Source of the DNA: Leishmania donovani
Lineage: Eukaryota > Euglenozoa > Kinetoplastea > Trypanosomatida > Trypanosomatidae
Length of the DNA: 64,000 bases
Direction of reading: 5' to 3'
NCBI RefSeq assembly: GCF_000227135.1
Contig: NC_018253.1
Span: forward strand, 34,313-98,312
In this document: positions 1 through 10,170 of the stretch, piece after piece
How the letters are laid out: each line of letters opens with the position of its first letter
Numbering within the stretch: the stretch's first letter is position 1
Position numbers and translations under genes: made by a program
Notes under the pieces: model-generated
What the model was told of the DNA's origin: nothing
What the model saw: the letters and a program-made list of their open reading frames with translations, nothing else
The model's database searches: none

Positions 1-59
1 CGACTGGCTTCTCCCGCACAGAGAGTGCGAGCACCGGACCCTGTTTATACCGCCCACAG
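1..59. repeat. End fragment of a SIDER-like interspersed repeat, cut by the window edge
   Basis: These bases match the right-hand end of the two longer repeat copies at 11993-12736 and 16215-16776, with one mismatch seen by eye (C at position 17, where the others have G). The match ends at 59 (CCGCCCACAG), after which the sequence diverges. It lies about 1.6 kb downstream of the phosphatase stop codon, so it would fall in a 3'UTR or intergenic spacer of the minus-strand unit. The SIDER assignment rests on size, multiplicity and 3'UTR-like position of the longer copies, not on a database match. Confidence 0.65.
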
Positions 60-1675
60 TGGGCGACTGTACACCCACCCACCATCGTCGTAATGCACGA
101 AAGCCACCGCGAGAAAAAAGAAAGATGTCGGCGAGGCAGAAGAGAACAGGGGCGCGCCAGCGCACGAGTGAGAGGGGTGGGGAGTGGGGGGGCGGAGGGG
201 GCAAGTGGAGAGGAAGCCATGAAATTCGAGAAAAAAAAGGAAAAAAAGAGGGCGGCAACGAGGAGGAAACAACAACCGAAAAAAGAGATGTTCGCAGAGA
301 AAAGCCGGGGAAGAGCACGAAGCGAAACAAAACGCTCTTGCGCATCGAAACATGCATCTCCTGATGTCTACATGTGCGCCGTTTCCGATTAGTGACGTCA
401 GTTGAGGAGGACTGCTTTGCGTGACGCGCAGCGAGCACGAGGCGGATGATGAAGAGAAGAGGCCCCTGAGTGGAAAACAATGTTATGGCTGGTTCACGGA
501 AACAAAGATGTCTGGTGCTGTCTGTATGTGTGAGTGGGGTTGTGTGTGCGTGTGTGTGCAAGTGTATACATGTGCGCGCATGCGTTCATGTGCGTCTATC
601 GCTCCCCGTGCTCTCACCTCCCGGCACAAAGCACGTCCAAAAAGGAAGAGAGCGGATAGGGGAGGATGGAGCTCGGCAAGGAAGACGCGATGAACGAGCG
701 GGCAGAAGCGGAGGAGGCGAAAATGCCATTTGAAGTGGAGGAGCGGAGTGCGGCATCCGTCTCCCCTTTCCCTTCCGCGAAGCGACCGATAGACATACAC
801 ACATGCATACGGGGGGGAGGGCGGAGAAGGCGAACGGTACGAGGCACAGCATACAAACAAAGTAAAAGAGGGGAACGCAGAGAGAAGACACGCACCAGTG
901 AAGACGATTGGGAAGCGACTTAGTCATTCGCTCGCCACCGCAGCTTGACGCTCACATGCACACTGCCTAGGCGCTCAACGTCAAGAAAAAACAGGGGAGG
1001 GAGGGTGGGGGGGGGAGGGGGGCAAGCAAAGTGGCATCTTCACACATCGCATCTAGCCGATCGAGTATTAGGCGATAGAGGGAAACGAAAAACACGAAAA
1101 ACGATCAAACTTCTGCGTCTCTCGCGCACGCACGCACTCAGATGTGCACGCGAGCGAAGCCACAGACATCAACGACGCATGTAATCATGCCGTGTAAACT
1201 ACTTCCCGCAATACCAGCAAGAAGCACCGCACATGCAAGGAGAGCAGAAGTGAGAGGTGTCGGCACACGTCTACAGAGAGGAGAGGAGAGAAGCTCTCAT
1301 TAGTGACACAGAGCGCCTCATATACATGCAGCCAGCGGTGGAACAGCAGCGCTCTGAAAAGAGAACACGAGAAAAGGAAATGCAGAACTCGGCGGGCTCC
1401 TGTTGCTGTTAATTTCAGCGCCGAACGGGCAGGAAGTATAAATCACACGCACAGCAAAGTCACGCAAAAGCAGGAAAGACGAGGAAAAGAGGCCGCCTCA
1501 GAAAGACGGGCGCGCTGCAGGCGAAAACAAGCACTCCTACGCAGTTTATCACAGAGAGAGAAATGGCACGTGCGGACATGGAGAAGCGCTTCGACAACGC
1601 TGCGGACACCGAACGGTGATGCAATAGTGTGAACGACGGGCGGAGAACGCACGCATATGAGCTGTCGAATGTACC
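60..1675. other. Intergenic / 3'UTR region without a recognisable gene
   Basis: This stretch is purine-rich on the plus strand, so polypyrimidine-rich on the transcribed minus strand. It has a TG-rich tract near 538-565 and G-runs near 996-1022. The open frames on both strands have the repetitive, low-complexity composition of spacer and resemble no protein. It probably carries the 3'UTR of the phosphatase gene at 1676-2548. Confidence 0.7.
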
Positions 1676-2548
1676 TCACAGGTAGTCCCATCCCCTCGCG
1701 TTGTACGGATCAAGCTCGCTGTACACGGAGTCGCACATCGCGAGTCTGTCAAGAAGCGGGAGCAGTAAGAACAGCTCGCGGTCTTTCGGGTCGTTGATCC
1801 ACGTCTTGATGGGAATGGCGTTACGCTGCTGAAACGAGTAGGCGGCTGGGCTGTTGTCGAGAATGACAACTCTCCGAAGATCGCGACCGAGTCGGTGGAG
1901 ATCCTTGACGTAAGAGCGCTCGCAGAAGGTACAATGCTCGCGGAATAGACGCAAGTTGCCCAGAATACCGTGCGGATCAATTTCGTCCATGAGTTTGTCA
2001 CAGTAGGCGCGCATGCTAGCAGTGAAAATGACTACTTCGAAGCGACGGCTCACAAAGCGCAAAAAGTCCTCCAGGTAGGGCCGGTACTTGACGCTGACAG
2101 TGTACGTCTTCCCTTCCGATGCCACGAGCAGCACCTTGTCGTACACGACATCCGAACTTGGCTGAAAGGTGGAGTGCACCAGCGTCTCATCCACGTCCAG
2201 CACTAACGTCACCTTCGGCACGGAGGCAAAGGGCAGAGGCGGCAGCAGCGGCTTAATCTCAACTTCTTGAACCAAGCACGGCGAGCAGTTCGTGGGCGAC
2301 TTGCGAAGCAAATCGAGCCGCGTGGTCGTCGTCCCATTTCGGCGGTTCATCGGAATAATGCTGCGGGTTGTCGAGTCAGGCACCACGTCCACCTGCTGCA
2401 CCTGCGTCACAATGTTCTGTTGGGGAGATGCATTGACACTATTTTGACTAGGCCAATTGCCCCCGCTGCTACTACGCTGGAACTTCTCTCGATACTGCTT
2501 GAAGAAGTTGATCGCCTCCTGCGTCGTTGGTTTGTGCGCCGAAGACAT
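1676..2548 (-). CDS. NIF/SCP-like (FCP1-homology) protein phosphatase
   Basis: This 290-residue protein has an NLI-interacting-factor (FCP1 homology) domain of the HAD superfamily in its C-terminal two thirds. The signature DVDETLVHS gives the nucleophile Asp118, Asp120 and Thr122. Further HAD motifs follow: VIFTASM and a VILDNSP segment. The first 100 residues are Gln/Ser/Asn-rich and look disordered. Family members dephosphorylate phospho-Ser/Thr, in other eukaryotes often on the RNA polymerase II tail. The trypanosomatid tail lacks the usual heptads, so the substrate here is unknown. The start MSSAHKP (2546-2548) is preferred over an in-frame upstream start because a splice-acceptor-like AG sits about 27 nt upstream. 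Confidence 0.9.
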   Translation of the reverse strand: MSSAHKPTTQEAINFFKQYREKFQRSSSGGNWPSQNSVNASPQQNIVTQVQQVDVVPDSTTRSIIPMNRRNGTTTTRLDLLRKSPTNCSPCLVQEVEIKPLLPPLPFASVPKVTLVLDVDETLVHSTFQPSSDVVYDKVLLVASEGKTYTVSVKYRPYLEDFLRFVSRRFEVVIFTASMRAYCDKLMDEIDPHGILGNLRLFREHCTFCERSYVKDLHRLGRDLRRVVILDNSPAAYSFQQRNAIPIKTWINDPKDRELFLLLPLLDRLAMCDSVYSELDPYNARGWDYL

Positions 2549-2574
2549 CTTCGTAAGAGGGGGGAAGGTGCGAC

Positions 2575-2576
2575 CT
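2575..2576 (-). promoter_or_regulatory. Candidate spliced-leader acceptor (AG) for the phosphatase gene
   Basis: Read on the minus strand, a pyrimidine-rich stretch ends in CTCTCTCCCGCAG, and the AG falls at 2576-2575. It would leave a 5'UTR of about 26 nt before the ATG at 2548 and would exclude the longer upstream frame. This is inferred from the trypanosomatid rule of polypyrimidine tract plus first AG; there is no transcript evidence here. Confidence 0.45.
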
Positions 2577-3847
2577 GCGGGAGAGAGCGCGTGCACACAG
2601 ACACACAGAAGTGCGGCGCAAGAAGAACACGCGCGAAAATGGAGCCACGGCCGTGGCGCGACTGATGCACAGACACCTCAATCAAAAGGTGCCACAATGA
2701 TGCGTGTGATGATGCGGCTGGCGCGCCTAACAAGCCACCGTGTAGGAGGAGGGTATAGAGGGTGTGCAGTAGCCGCGACGCAAGACGGAAGTCGATCACA
2801 CGAATATGACAACAACAAAGAAAGGTTCCGCTCCGCACCAAGAGGGGAAGTGTGGCCAGAGAGAGAGAAACACGTACAATGAGGGGAAGGAAAGGAGAAT
2901 AGGGCAACAGCAACAGAGAAAAGAGGAGAAGGAAGTCACGTTGACAACACGCAGAGACAGAGGAACAGGGAAAAGAGAGGGGGAGGGCGAGCTCCGAACA
3001 GACACGCACGAGAAGAAAGAGATAGACCGAGCAAAGCAGGAAGAGAATGAGACGATGTCGGTGGCACGATCGAGCAACCGAGCACGAAAATTGATGGCGA
3101 CGAAGCGACGAGTGGGCAGTGCAGGTGTCCAGAGAAGTGAAATGGGAAGCGGGACAGGTGTGCGGTGGGCGAGCAGATGATCAGCTCGGTGCGCAGCGCC
3201 TCCTCGACGGCGGAAGAACGTTGCAGAATATAAAAAGAGAGCGATCGCCCTGGCTCGCCTTAGGGCGCTTGCTCACCTACACGCACCACTCGCCACAACG
3301 TCACCGCGACGCCTTTCAATTGCACAAGGCAAACTGAGAGAAAAAAAGCGCCCAGATATCCGTGACGGTACGGCGGCAGTAAAGAGATGAAGCGAATGAA
3401 CAAAAAAAAAAACGGCGTTATAACGATGCACTAGGAAGCAGAGAAAGAGGGAGGAAGAAAAAAGCACACACGCACACAAAAGACGACGATGGAAAGAGGG
3501 GGAGGAGGAGAGGGAGTGGTGCCGTTGCAGCGCTTTATGACAGTCGTTAGTTCCAAATAGGATAGCCAGTCAGAGTCACTTAGAGAAAAGAAGGGGAAGG
3601 AGGGCGGAAGAGCGGGTATGAGCGGGGAAGGAAAAAAGGAAGGGCGGAGGAGTGTAGCAGAAGACTGAAAGAGAAATGTACAAAAAAAGAAACACCAGCG
3701 GGTTTTTTCTTTTCGTTAGTGTGCGTGTGTGTGTGCCACGCGGCGCAGCGAGACACAAAAGGAGGAGCACAGCAAACGCGCGCGCGTCGATGTCTTTTTT
3801 GTGCCGCTGAAGAAGATAGAGGAAAAAGAAGAGAACGACGGTGGTCC

Positions 3848-3866
3848 TATATATATATATATATAT
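3848..3866. repeat. (TA)n microsatellite
   Basis: This is an uninterrupted run of alternating T and A, followed by GTATATGTAT. It lies in the long gene-free region. It is not read as a promoter element, since protein-gene transcription in these organisms does not use TATA boxes. Confidence 0.95.
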
Positions 3867-6210
3867 GTATATGTATTTCTGTCCGTCTTAAGGGTGTGGG
3901 GTGTCGAGTAACTCCGTATGCAACTTACGCGGAAGCGTTGGATGCACCGATGATGAGGTGTATAGAGCGAGCAAAGAGATGAAGAAGAACCGTCAAAGGG
4001 AATAGAAGGAGGAGCAGGAAGAAAGAAGGGAAGACACAACCGTCTCCCTATGCGCGTGCGGGTTTGCGTAGGTCTGTGCGCGTCCACGGAGAAGCGAAAC
4101 CAACACCAAATCAAAACCGAGAGAAACAAAATCGAAGGACGAAACAGCGTATGGGGAACAAGTGAGAACAACGAGAGCGACCGCGGAAGGGAGGTAACAC
4201 CGAGGAGAGAGAAACCAAGGGCACACAATGCGGCGACGAAAGGTCACGAAAGGAACAACCAAACGTTGGTGGCAGAGCGGTGATGACAGAAGGAAGTAAA
4301 ACGGAAGACAGTGCAAGAAACGGCAAGAGTAAAGCCAAGGGAAAACAACCCACCTTACGAGGTCAAGTGAAACGAAAAAAAAAACGGGCAGGAGAGAAGA
4401 AGTGCGCAACACGCAGGTCTCGAGATAATTCCTGGGGAAGCGAAGCGTACTAAGATTTGTCCGTGCTGCGCGGTATATTCGTTCTGTGACTTCCAAAGTA
4501 TATATCTTTTTCTTCTGTATACGGTTATATATGTTTGCGTGGGTTTTGTTTTGTTTTGCATGTACTCCCGCTTTCTGTGTATGCGTGCCTGCGTGTGATG
4601 TGTGAGCTCTTGTGCCCGTGCCCAAAACTCCGTTTTCGGGGGAGAGGACAGCGGATGGAAAGAAGCCCAAGCGGCAGCAGCTGTTGTGGAGAGAGGTGGA
4701 AGCAGCAAGGCCGTGAACACGTCGCAGCCCAAGAAAAAGAAAAGAATTACAATCTAAGCACACGAGCTCTTCCTCAGAGACTCTTCAGCTGAAATGGAGA
4801 GACAAAAGGGGAAACGAGAGAAGCGTGAGCGAGGGGTTTGCGGGAAGAGAGGCAGCTTCCCATGGCAAGGGAAGGCATCCACAGCCTTCACCCCCATTTG
4901 GGTGATGCCGTTTCTCGTGGGTGTCCGCGGAGATATCCTCCAGGGCTTTGGTGTAGTAGGTGTCCTTGTTTGTGTTCTGGGGAGTCAAACTCACTAATTG
5001 GTCAGTTAGAGGCTAGCCACCTACGCGAGGCGGCGGAGGTGTGGTGGGGAGGGCAAAAACAGAGAGAAAAATTCGCGAAGGGAAGCAGAGCGAGTCTTGC
5101 GGTCTTGTGGACAGAGAGGAGACAGTAGCAGTACAGCAGAGCCATCGCTTTCACCGCATGCCACGTACCTCTTCACGCGGGGATTATGCCAATTTGTTTG
5201 CCCTCATAATCCAGTCGTCAGGGGGGTTAGAAAATTCGCTGCTCAGTCTCGCACAAAGAATACGGAGAGGAAGAAACCGCTATTACCCGTAGGTGATGCC
5301 CTTCCGTGCACTACGCGTTCACCCAGCATCCAGTCCCCCGTTCCGCGCCGTGGCTCACGGGACGCGAAGACCGGTCGTCTGGTGACCATATCACGTGACG
5401 GGCACATTGCAAGTATTAAAAAAAAAAACGAAAAAGGAACTGCACAGAATGAGAGAGAGAGCGAGGGAGGTAGCGGGAGCTGTGGCGATGTTGTCCGTTG
5501 AGGCACGTAAAGGAGTAGGGACACTGACGCTGGCGAGCGCAGCGCGAGGGGTGGGTCGTAGTCGGGAGTATGGAGAAGCCCATACAGAGCCTGTGCCCTA
5601 GGCATACACACACGCAAAGAGGGCCAGAAGCAAGGGGGGAGGGGCATTGACGAGAGAAAGACAAGTGACAAACGACGACGAAAAGCTAACAGAAAAAAAA
5701 AAGAGAAGTGTCTGAAGAACGCGAGGCAACAGAAAAGAGCAGCGCAACAGATGCTTCGTGCGTAAATGGGAGGTAGAGCGGATGGGGAAGAGGGAGGCAG
5801 CGCTGTAGAGGAGTGGGGAGGCCGATGGTTGCACACACACAGAGAGTGCTGTTGATTTTTTATAAGGCCGCGGCACTTCCCTAACCCATCAAAGTGGACG
5901 AAAATGGTAGCCGAAAAGGGCAGCAAAAACAGGATAAACAGCTGATGTGAGCAGAGGGAGGGAGGGGTGCATGGGTGAGTCGGTGTGTCGGCGGATGCAC
6001 ACAGCGAAAACAGGAATGCACACGTAGGAAAGAAGTGGAGACGAAACTACAAGAGGCGGGCGCCCGCACACCGCTCGTTCCTCCGCCCACACAGACGCTT
6101 TAAGCGAGGAGCGCGCCGGCAGAGCATAGAGACGACGCCCATAACGGGAATACGCCACTTGCGGCCCAAATACAAAAAGTGATCAAACGAAACACCCAAG
6201 CAGGCCCACA

Positions 6211-6233
6211 GGGGGGGGGGGGGCAAAAAAAAA
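6211..6233. repeat. G13 tract followed by C and A9
   Basis: Thirteen consecutive G are followed by C and nine A on the plus strand. The transcribed strand therefore has a T-run and then a C-run, a spacer-type polypyrimidine tract. Confidence 0.9.
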
Positions 6234-6490
6234 CCGCAGCGGCGGCGACAGTTCCCCGTCAACCACTGTAAAAGGGAACGCGCCGCTAAACGTGACCATC
6301 TGATTCTTCAGTACAGCGCAGTTGCCCACTTCATGGTAGGAGGGAAGACGGAAAGGGGAGCGAAACGGTGATCTTGGGGGAGGGAGATGAGGAAAGAAGG
6401 CAGCGTCCGCGAGAGTCAGAGGAGAAACAGAGAGACAGTGCGAGGGCAGCGATCGGCGAAATGGTAGAGGGCAAAGGAAAAGCAAAAAGG

Positions 6491-6506
6491 TATATATATA
6501 TATATA
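6491..6506. repeat. (TA)n microsatellite
   Basis: Eight TA dinucleotides in a row, in spacer sequence. Confidence 0.95.
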
Positions 6507-7885
6507 GATGAACATGTACAGATTATAGGACGACGGAATGTGGAGGTAAGGGAGATGGCGAAGATGTGCAGCCCCGTAGAGATGGTGAAGCGCAACAGAA
6601 CCAAAAAGCGTAAGAGGTGCGGAAGCACTCGCAAAGAGGTGCCGCAGGATGCGGTGGTTCACGAACGCGAAAAGAGGGCGGAGAAAACAGAAGAGAGGTG
6701 AAAAGTCCTCTTGCGCCCCTCCGCGCCTCTCCCGCCCCCTTTGGCAACGTCTTGTTTCTGTCGTTCCCACTGCACGCATTGGAGGTGACATGTGAAAAGA
6801 CGAGGCAACTTTATCGAAGAGGGAAAGGGCGACAAAAGAAGAAAGGGAGGGAAGGGCAACAAAAGACAGGATGCCGGTGTGAGGGTCGAAGAACACAGGT
6901 TTACGCTCTGTGTTATGCGCCTCGCAGCTGCATGTATACGCACTGCACCACACATGCAAAACTGAACGAGCTTCTATACCCCGGGAGGGGAGGGGAGAGG
7001 GGCTGCTTTCTCTTCAGGAGCGAACACAGACGCAATGAGCGCTGGAAAATTCGTCGGAGCCGCTCTTGTGAAGTATGGTGGCGGCTACGGGCGAGGGTTA
7101 GTGGAGAGAGGAAGGTTGGAGTGTTCGCCTGAGGTCGGTGGTTTCAGTGCGTAGACGAGGGTCGGGGTGAGGCGTGCGTGCGCGTCAAGCGCCAGAGAGC
7201 AGCGAGGTCAGCGAAACATGAAAAAGACGCAAGATGATTAAAACGGCAACAAAAGATGAAAGCGACGATGCGTCTGTGTGCCTGTTCGTTGCCAAGCGTG
7301 TTTCCTTGCTGATGTGTGTATTCCATCCTGTCCGGCTTTGACGCTGTACTAAGTGTGTCGAAAAGAAAGAGACGTGCGAAAAATGGACTCATGCAGAGGC
7401 GCATCATACCACATCGAACGCGCGCAGCAGGCTAAGGGCTCGACGATGAGTAGAAAGGCACGAGGAGTCACTGAAGAGACACCCCCATGTATTGGGGTTG
7501 TCATGGCCGACGCGGGGAGAATTATGCAGTAGAAGCGCATAGAAAATCGGAGACGAAGGATTAGAGAGAGTTTGGCGTCTGAGTCTGTGCGTGTGTGTAG
7601 GGGGTGGGAGGTTCAAGCCTTTGCCGCCGTGTACATCGAGCCGACACACACGCATAGCTGCTGCCTTCTGCTCATGAGAAGCAGCATGTGCAAAAGCCAC
7701 CAATGATGCTCCATGCGCAACGAGCCCTTCCGCGATCCAGCAGCCATCACAGCTCCTCGACTCTGCCGTAGAGAGAGAGAGACAGAGACGCACACACGCA
7801 CCTGCGCGTTTGATATCCCTCGGATGGCACCGAGGAAAAAGGCGGAGACGCCACTGCGATCCTGCATTAGAACGTTGTATGAAGA

Positions 7886-7999
7886 CGATGTACGACAAAA
7901 TGAGAAACACAAAAGAAGGAAATGCAAAACGAGGGAGGATGGCACAGAAGCGTCAATCCGTCAGTCGAGCGCGCTCACCTGAGGAGAACGTGCGGCTGC
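7886..7999 (-). repeat. RPL7 3' flank, copy X (identical to 10057-10170)
   Basis: The 114 bases immediately downstream of the first RPL7 stop recur, apparently base for base, immediately downstream of the third RPL7 copy at 10057-10170, where they begin exactly at the edge of an N gap. The middle RPL7 fragment has a different 3' flank. This suggests that 10057-10170 is an assembly duplicate of this segment rather than a separate locus. Confidence 0.85.
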
Positions 8000-8743
8000 T
8001 CAGATCATGCGGGCGAGGAAGCGGTTGATCAAGGTGTCGCGGTTACCATAGTCGCCACCTTCCACGAAGTGACGGCGCTTCTGGCGCATGCCGCCGGCCG
8101 GAGGGGCCAGCTTGAAGGGCCACATGCCGTGCGTCACCGTGCGGAAGTGCTTGCCACAGGTGTAGATCTGGTTCACCATATCCTCCGCGCACACGATGTC
8201 CGCGTTGTTGTACTTGTCCTTGATCATCTGGTTGTCCGTGATCCTCACGCGCTGGCAGATCGGAAGAGCGGNNNNNNNNNNNNNNNNNNNNNNNNNNNNN
8301 NNNNNNNNNNNNNNNNNNNNNNNNNNNNNNNNNNNNNNNNNNNNNNNNNNNNNNNNNNNNNNNNNNNNNNNNNNNNNNNNNNNNNNNNNNNNNNNNNNNN
8401 NNNNNNNNNNNNNNNNNNNNNNNNNNNNNNNNNNNNNNNNNNNNNNNNNNNNNNNNNNNNNNNNNNNNNNNNNNNNNGCCTCCAGGTAGTAGTTACCGTG
8501 AGAGGCGGCCTGGCGGCGCAGCGTCACCAGCTTCTTCTCCGCACCGCGGTACTCACGGGAGTATTTGCGGGCACGCAAGTAGGCGGTCTTCTTCAGGGCA
8601 GCCTTGGCGGCCTTTCTGGCCACCACAGCCTTCTTGAAGTTCTCCGTCTGCTGCTGCTTGAACGCAGCGCGCTTGATCGCGGACTCAGGGGCAGGGACAG
8701 CGGGCATGTCGGATGCGTTGCCGTAAACTGAGTGTGTGGTCAT
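8000..8743 (-). CDS. RPL7: 60S ribosomal protein L7 (uL30), first copy, interrupted by an assembly gap
   Basis: Both ends match the intact copy at 10171-10929. The stop is at 8000-8002, the upstream ATG is at 8743 and a second in-frame ATG (MPAVPAPES) is at 8707. The middle is lost in a 206-base N gap (8272-8477), preceded by 15 bases of Illumina adapter (8257-8271). From the intact copy, 236 bases should fill the adapter plus gap, against 221 shown. Two residues differ from the third copy: Arg instead of Lys before ITDNQ, and Ala instead of Gly in KAxLKK. L7 is a large-subunit ribosomal protein binding 28S rRNA. The splice signal favours 8707 as the true start. The gene is probably intact in the organism; the break is technical. 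Confidence 0.9.
   Translation of the reverse strand: MTTHSVYGNASDMPAVPAPESAIKRAAFKQQQTENFKKAVVARKAAKAALKKTAYLRARKYSREYRGAEKKLVTLRRQAASHGNYYLEXXXXXXXXXXXXXXXXXXXXXXXXXXXXXXXXXXXXXXXXXXXXXXXXXXXXXXXXXXXXXXXXXXXXXXALPICQRVRITDNQMIKDKYNNADIVCAEDMVNQIYTCGKHFRTVTHGMWPFKLAPPAGGMRQKRRHFVEGGDYGNRDTLINRFLARMI
8257..8271 (+). other. Illumina adapter remnant at a contig edge
   Basis: The bases AGATCGGAAGAGCGG equal the start of a standard Illumina paired-end adapter. They replace the RPL7 coding sequence expected here (the intact copy continues CGTTGATCTT) and run directly into the N gap. Any protein predicted across this point carries false residues. Confidence 0.95.
8272..8477. other. Assembly gap (206 N) inside RPL7
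   Basis: This run of N lies in the RPL7 coding region. Its non-standard length suggests a size estimated from read pairs. The missing sequence is predictable from the intact copy (about 236 bases including the adapter-replaced part). Confidence 0.98.
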
Positions 8744-8830
8744 GGTCAGACGTTTTTCGAAGACGGCGTGTGGAGTGGCGTTGCCGGTGAGTTCGCGCAT
8801 GTCGTGGGAGAGACGGGAAGAGACAGAATA
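8728..8830 (-). promoter_or_regulatory. Polypyrimidine tract and predicted trans-splice acceptor of RPL7 copy 1
   Basis: On the minus strand a pyrimidine-rich tract (about 8798-8830) is followed by a stretch with no AG at all from 8875 down to 8730. The first AG, at 8729-8728, lies inside the annotated-style N-terminus (in codons TCA GTT). Splicing there would remove the ATG at 8743 and leave a 20-nt leader before the ATG at 8707. The same arrangement occurs in copy 3 although the tract sequences differ. Confidence 0.6.
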
Positions 8831-9710
8831 AGTAGGTCGTGTGGTGGCATCGTATTCACGCAGACAGCGAAGAGACTGGAGGCGACACTAGCACAAGAGT
8901 CGTTGCTCATTTTCTAGACGTCACAAAAAAGATGGGCCGTTACCCTGCACACCACCGTCACAGACGTCTGGCAGTGAGCGCGTGCGCTGAGAGAACACAG
9001 GGGAGGCGGAGGAACTGAATTCCGTGCAAATGCCGGCGTCAGGCTCCTCAGGATAAAAAGTATGTCCTTTCCACCCACCTGAATCAGGCCCAGAGAGAGG
9101 CGCACACGTGCCCTCACCTCGCACCGAGTGCGGAAGGCATATAGGAGAGGGAAGATAGAGCGAGACAGAGCCACAGAGAGAGGGCCATGGGGATGTGCTG
9201 GGGGACGAGGCATGATCATCATTCAGGCACATAGCCAGATATGCATGTCACACGCACTTCCGCCCAACCTCCTCCAACTACGTTTGCCACCGTGTAGGCT
9301 CACGCGCAACTGCGGTCTCTGCCCCACCCACCCACCCACCCTCTCCGGCTTCCACGAGGCTTTCTCCATTTCTGGCACTGCATCACGCCTGCTTCCTTCC
9401 TCTGCTCGCTTTCTGTTGCAAAGAACGACAAACGACGAAGCAAGCGGGGCGAACCCCGGCATGCGGGAAAAAAAAAGCAAATGAGTGTTCACGGAACGGC
9501 AACAGAGGCGCCGGCCCATCTACGTACGCGGCGTCAGCGCACCGCAAAACCCACAGCGGCTGCGCACAGGCTCGCATGCAACCATGCACGTACACAGCGT
9601 ACCTGCTTCTACGCCGCGCTACACTTCCAGCGAGACGGCATACAGAGCGAGCTCAAGTAGCGGGGCACTAGCGGCCTCCACACAGTGCGCAGAGGAGAAC
9701 GTGCGGCTGC
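8744..9710. other. Spacer between RPL7 copies 1 and 2
   Basis: The first 50 or so bases match the RPL7 copy 3 leader, after which the two diverge (near 8796). The rest is unique spacer with a CCCA-rich run near 9323-9342 and no protein-like frame. The last 20 bases before 9711 match the RPL7 3' flank from GAGGAGAACG on; further left the flank is specific to the middle fragment. Confidence 0.7.
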
Positions 9711-9957
9711 TCAGATCATGCGGGCGAGGAAGCGGTTGATCAAGGTGTCGCGGTTACCATAGTCGCCACCTTCCACGAAGTGACGGCGCTTCTGGCGCAT
9801 GCCGCCGGCCGGAGGGGCCAGCTTGAAGGGCCACATGCCGTGCGTCACCGTGCGGAAGTGCTTGCCACAGGTGTAGATCTGGTTCACCATATCCTCCGCG
9901 CACACGATGTCCGCGTTGTTGTACTTGTCCTTGATCATCTGGTTGTCCGTGATCCTC
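9711..9957 (-). pseudogene. RPL7: RPL7 C-terminal fragment ending at a gap (assembly-truncated copy)
   Basis: Eighty-two C-terminal residues of L7 plus the stop are present. The reading frame runs into a 99-N gap at 9958. Its 3' flank (left of 9691) differs from those of copies 1 and 3, so it does represent a distinct genomic position. The most economical reading is that this fragment and the 5' part of copy 3 belong to one real gene, artificially split. It is typed as a pseudogene only because the sequence shown is incomplete; nothing shows that the gene is broken in the organism. Confidence 0.7.
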
Positions 9958-10056
9958 NNNNNNNNNNNNNNNNNNNNNNNNNNNNNNNNNNNNNNNNNNN
10001 NNNNNNNNNNNNNNNNNNNNNNNNNNNNNNNNNNNNNNNNNNNNNNNNNNNNNNNN
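9958..10056. other. Assembly gap (99 N) with duplicated flanks
   Basis: About 265 bases left of the gap (9692-9957) recur right of it (10152-10412). That is the pattern left when two overlapping contig ends are scaffolded instead of merged. Confidence 0.95.
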
Positions 10057-10170
10057 CGATGTACGACAAAATGAGAAACACAAAAGAAGGAAATGCAAAA
10101 CGAGGGAGGATGGCACAGAAGCGTCAATCCGTCAGTCGAGCGCGCTCACCTGAGGAGAACGTGCGGCTGC

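Larger units (their letters stand above)
2549..7999. other. 5.4-kb region with no recognisable protein gene
   Basis: This is the longest gene-free stretch in the window, lying between RPL7 (upstream in transcription) and the phosphatase. It is dominated by purine runs on the plus strand, two TA microsatellites (3848-3866, 6491-6506), a G13 run followed by A9 (6211-6233) and TG/CA-rich segments. All open frames read as Ser/Leu/Phe/Arg-rich low-complexity peptides on one strand and Lys/Arg/Glu-rich ones on the other, which is what spacer of this composition gives. It could hold a long RPL7 3'UTR, a non-coding RNA or a snoRNA cluster; I could not identify any by eye. Confidence 0.6.

Noticed and set aside
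3848..3866. TA runs as TATA-box promoters
   Set aside because: Protein genes here belong to a polycistronic unit without per-gene promoters; the runs are microsatellites.
3993..4763. 256-codon minus-strand frame in the long spacer
   Set aside because: Ser/Leu/Phe-rich translation of polypyrimidine tracts, with no ordered domain pattern.
9213..9230. C/D-box-like motif (TGATGAT with a nearby CTGA) on the minus strand
   Set aside because: The CTGA box lies 5' of the TGATGA box, the wrong order for a C/D snoRNA, and no terminal stem was found.
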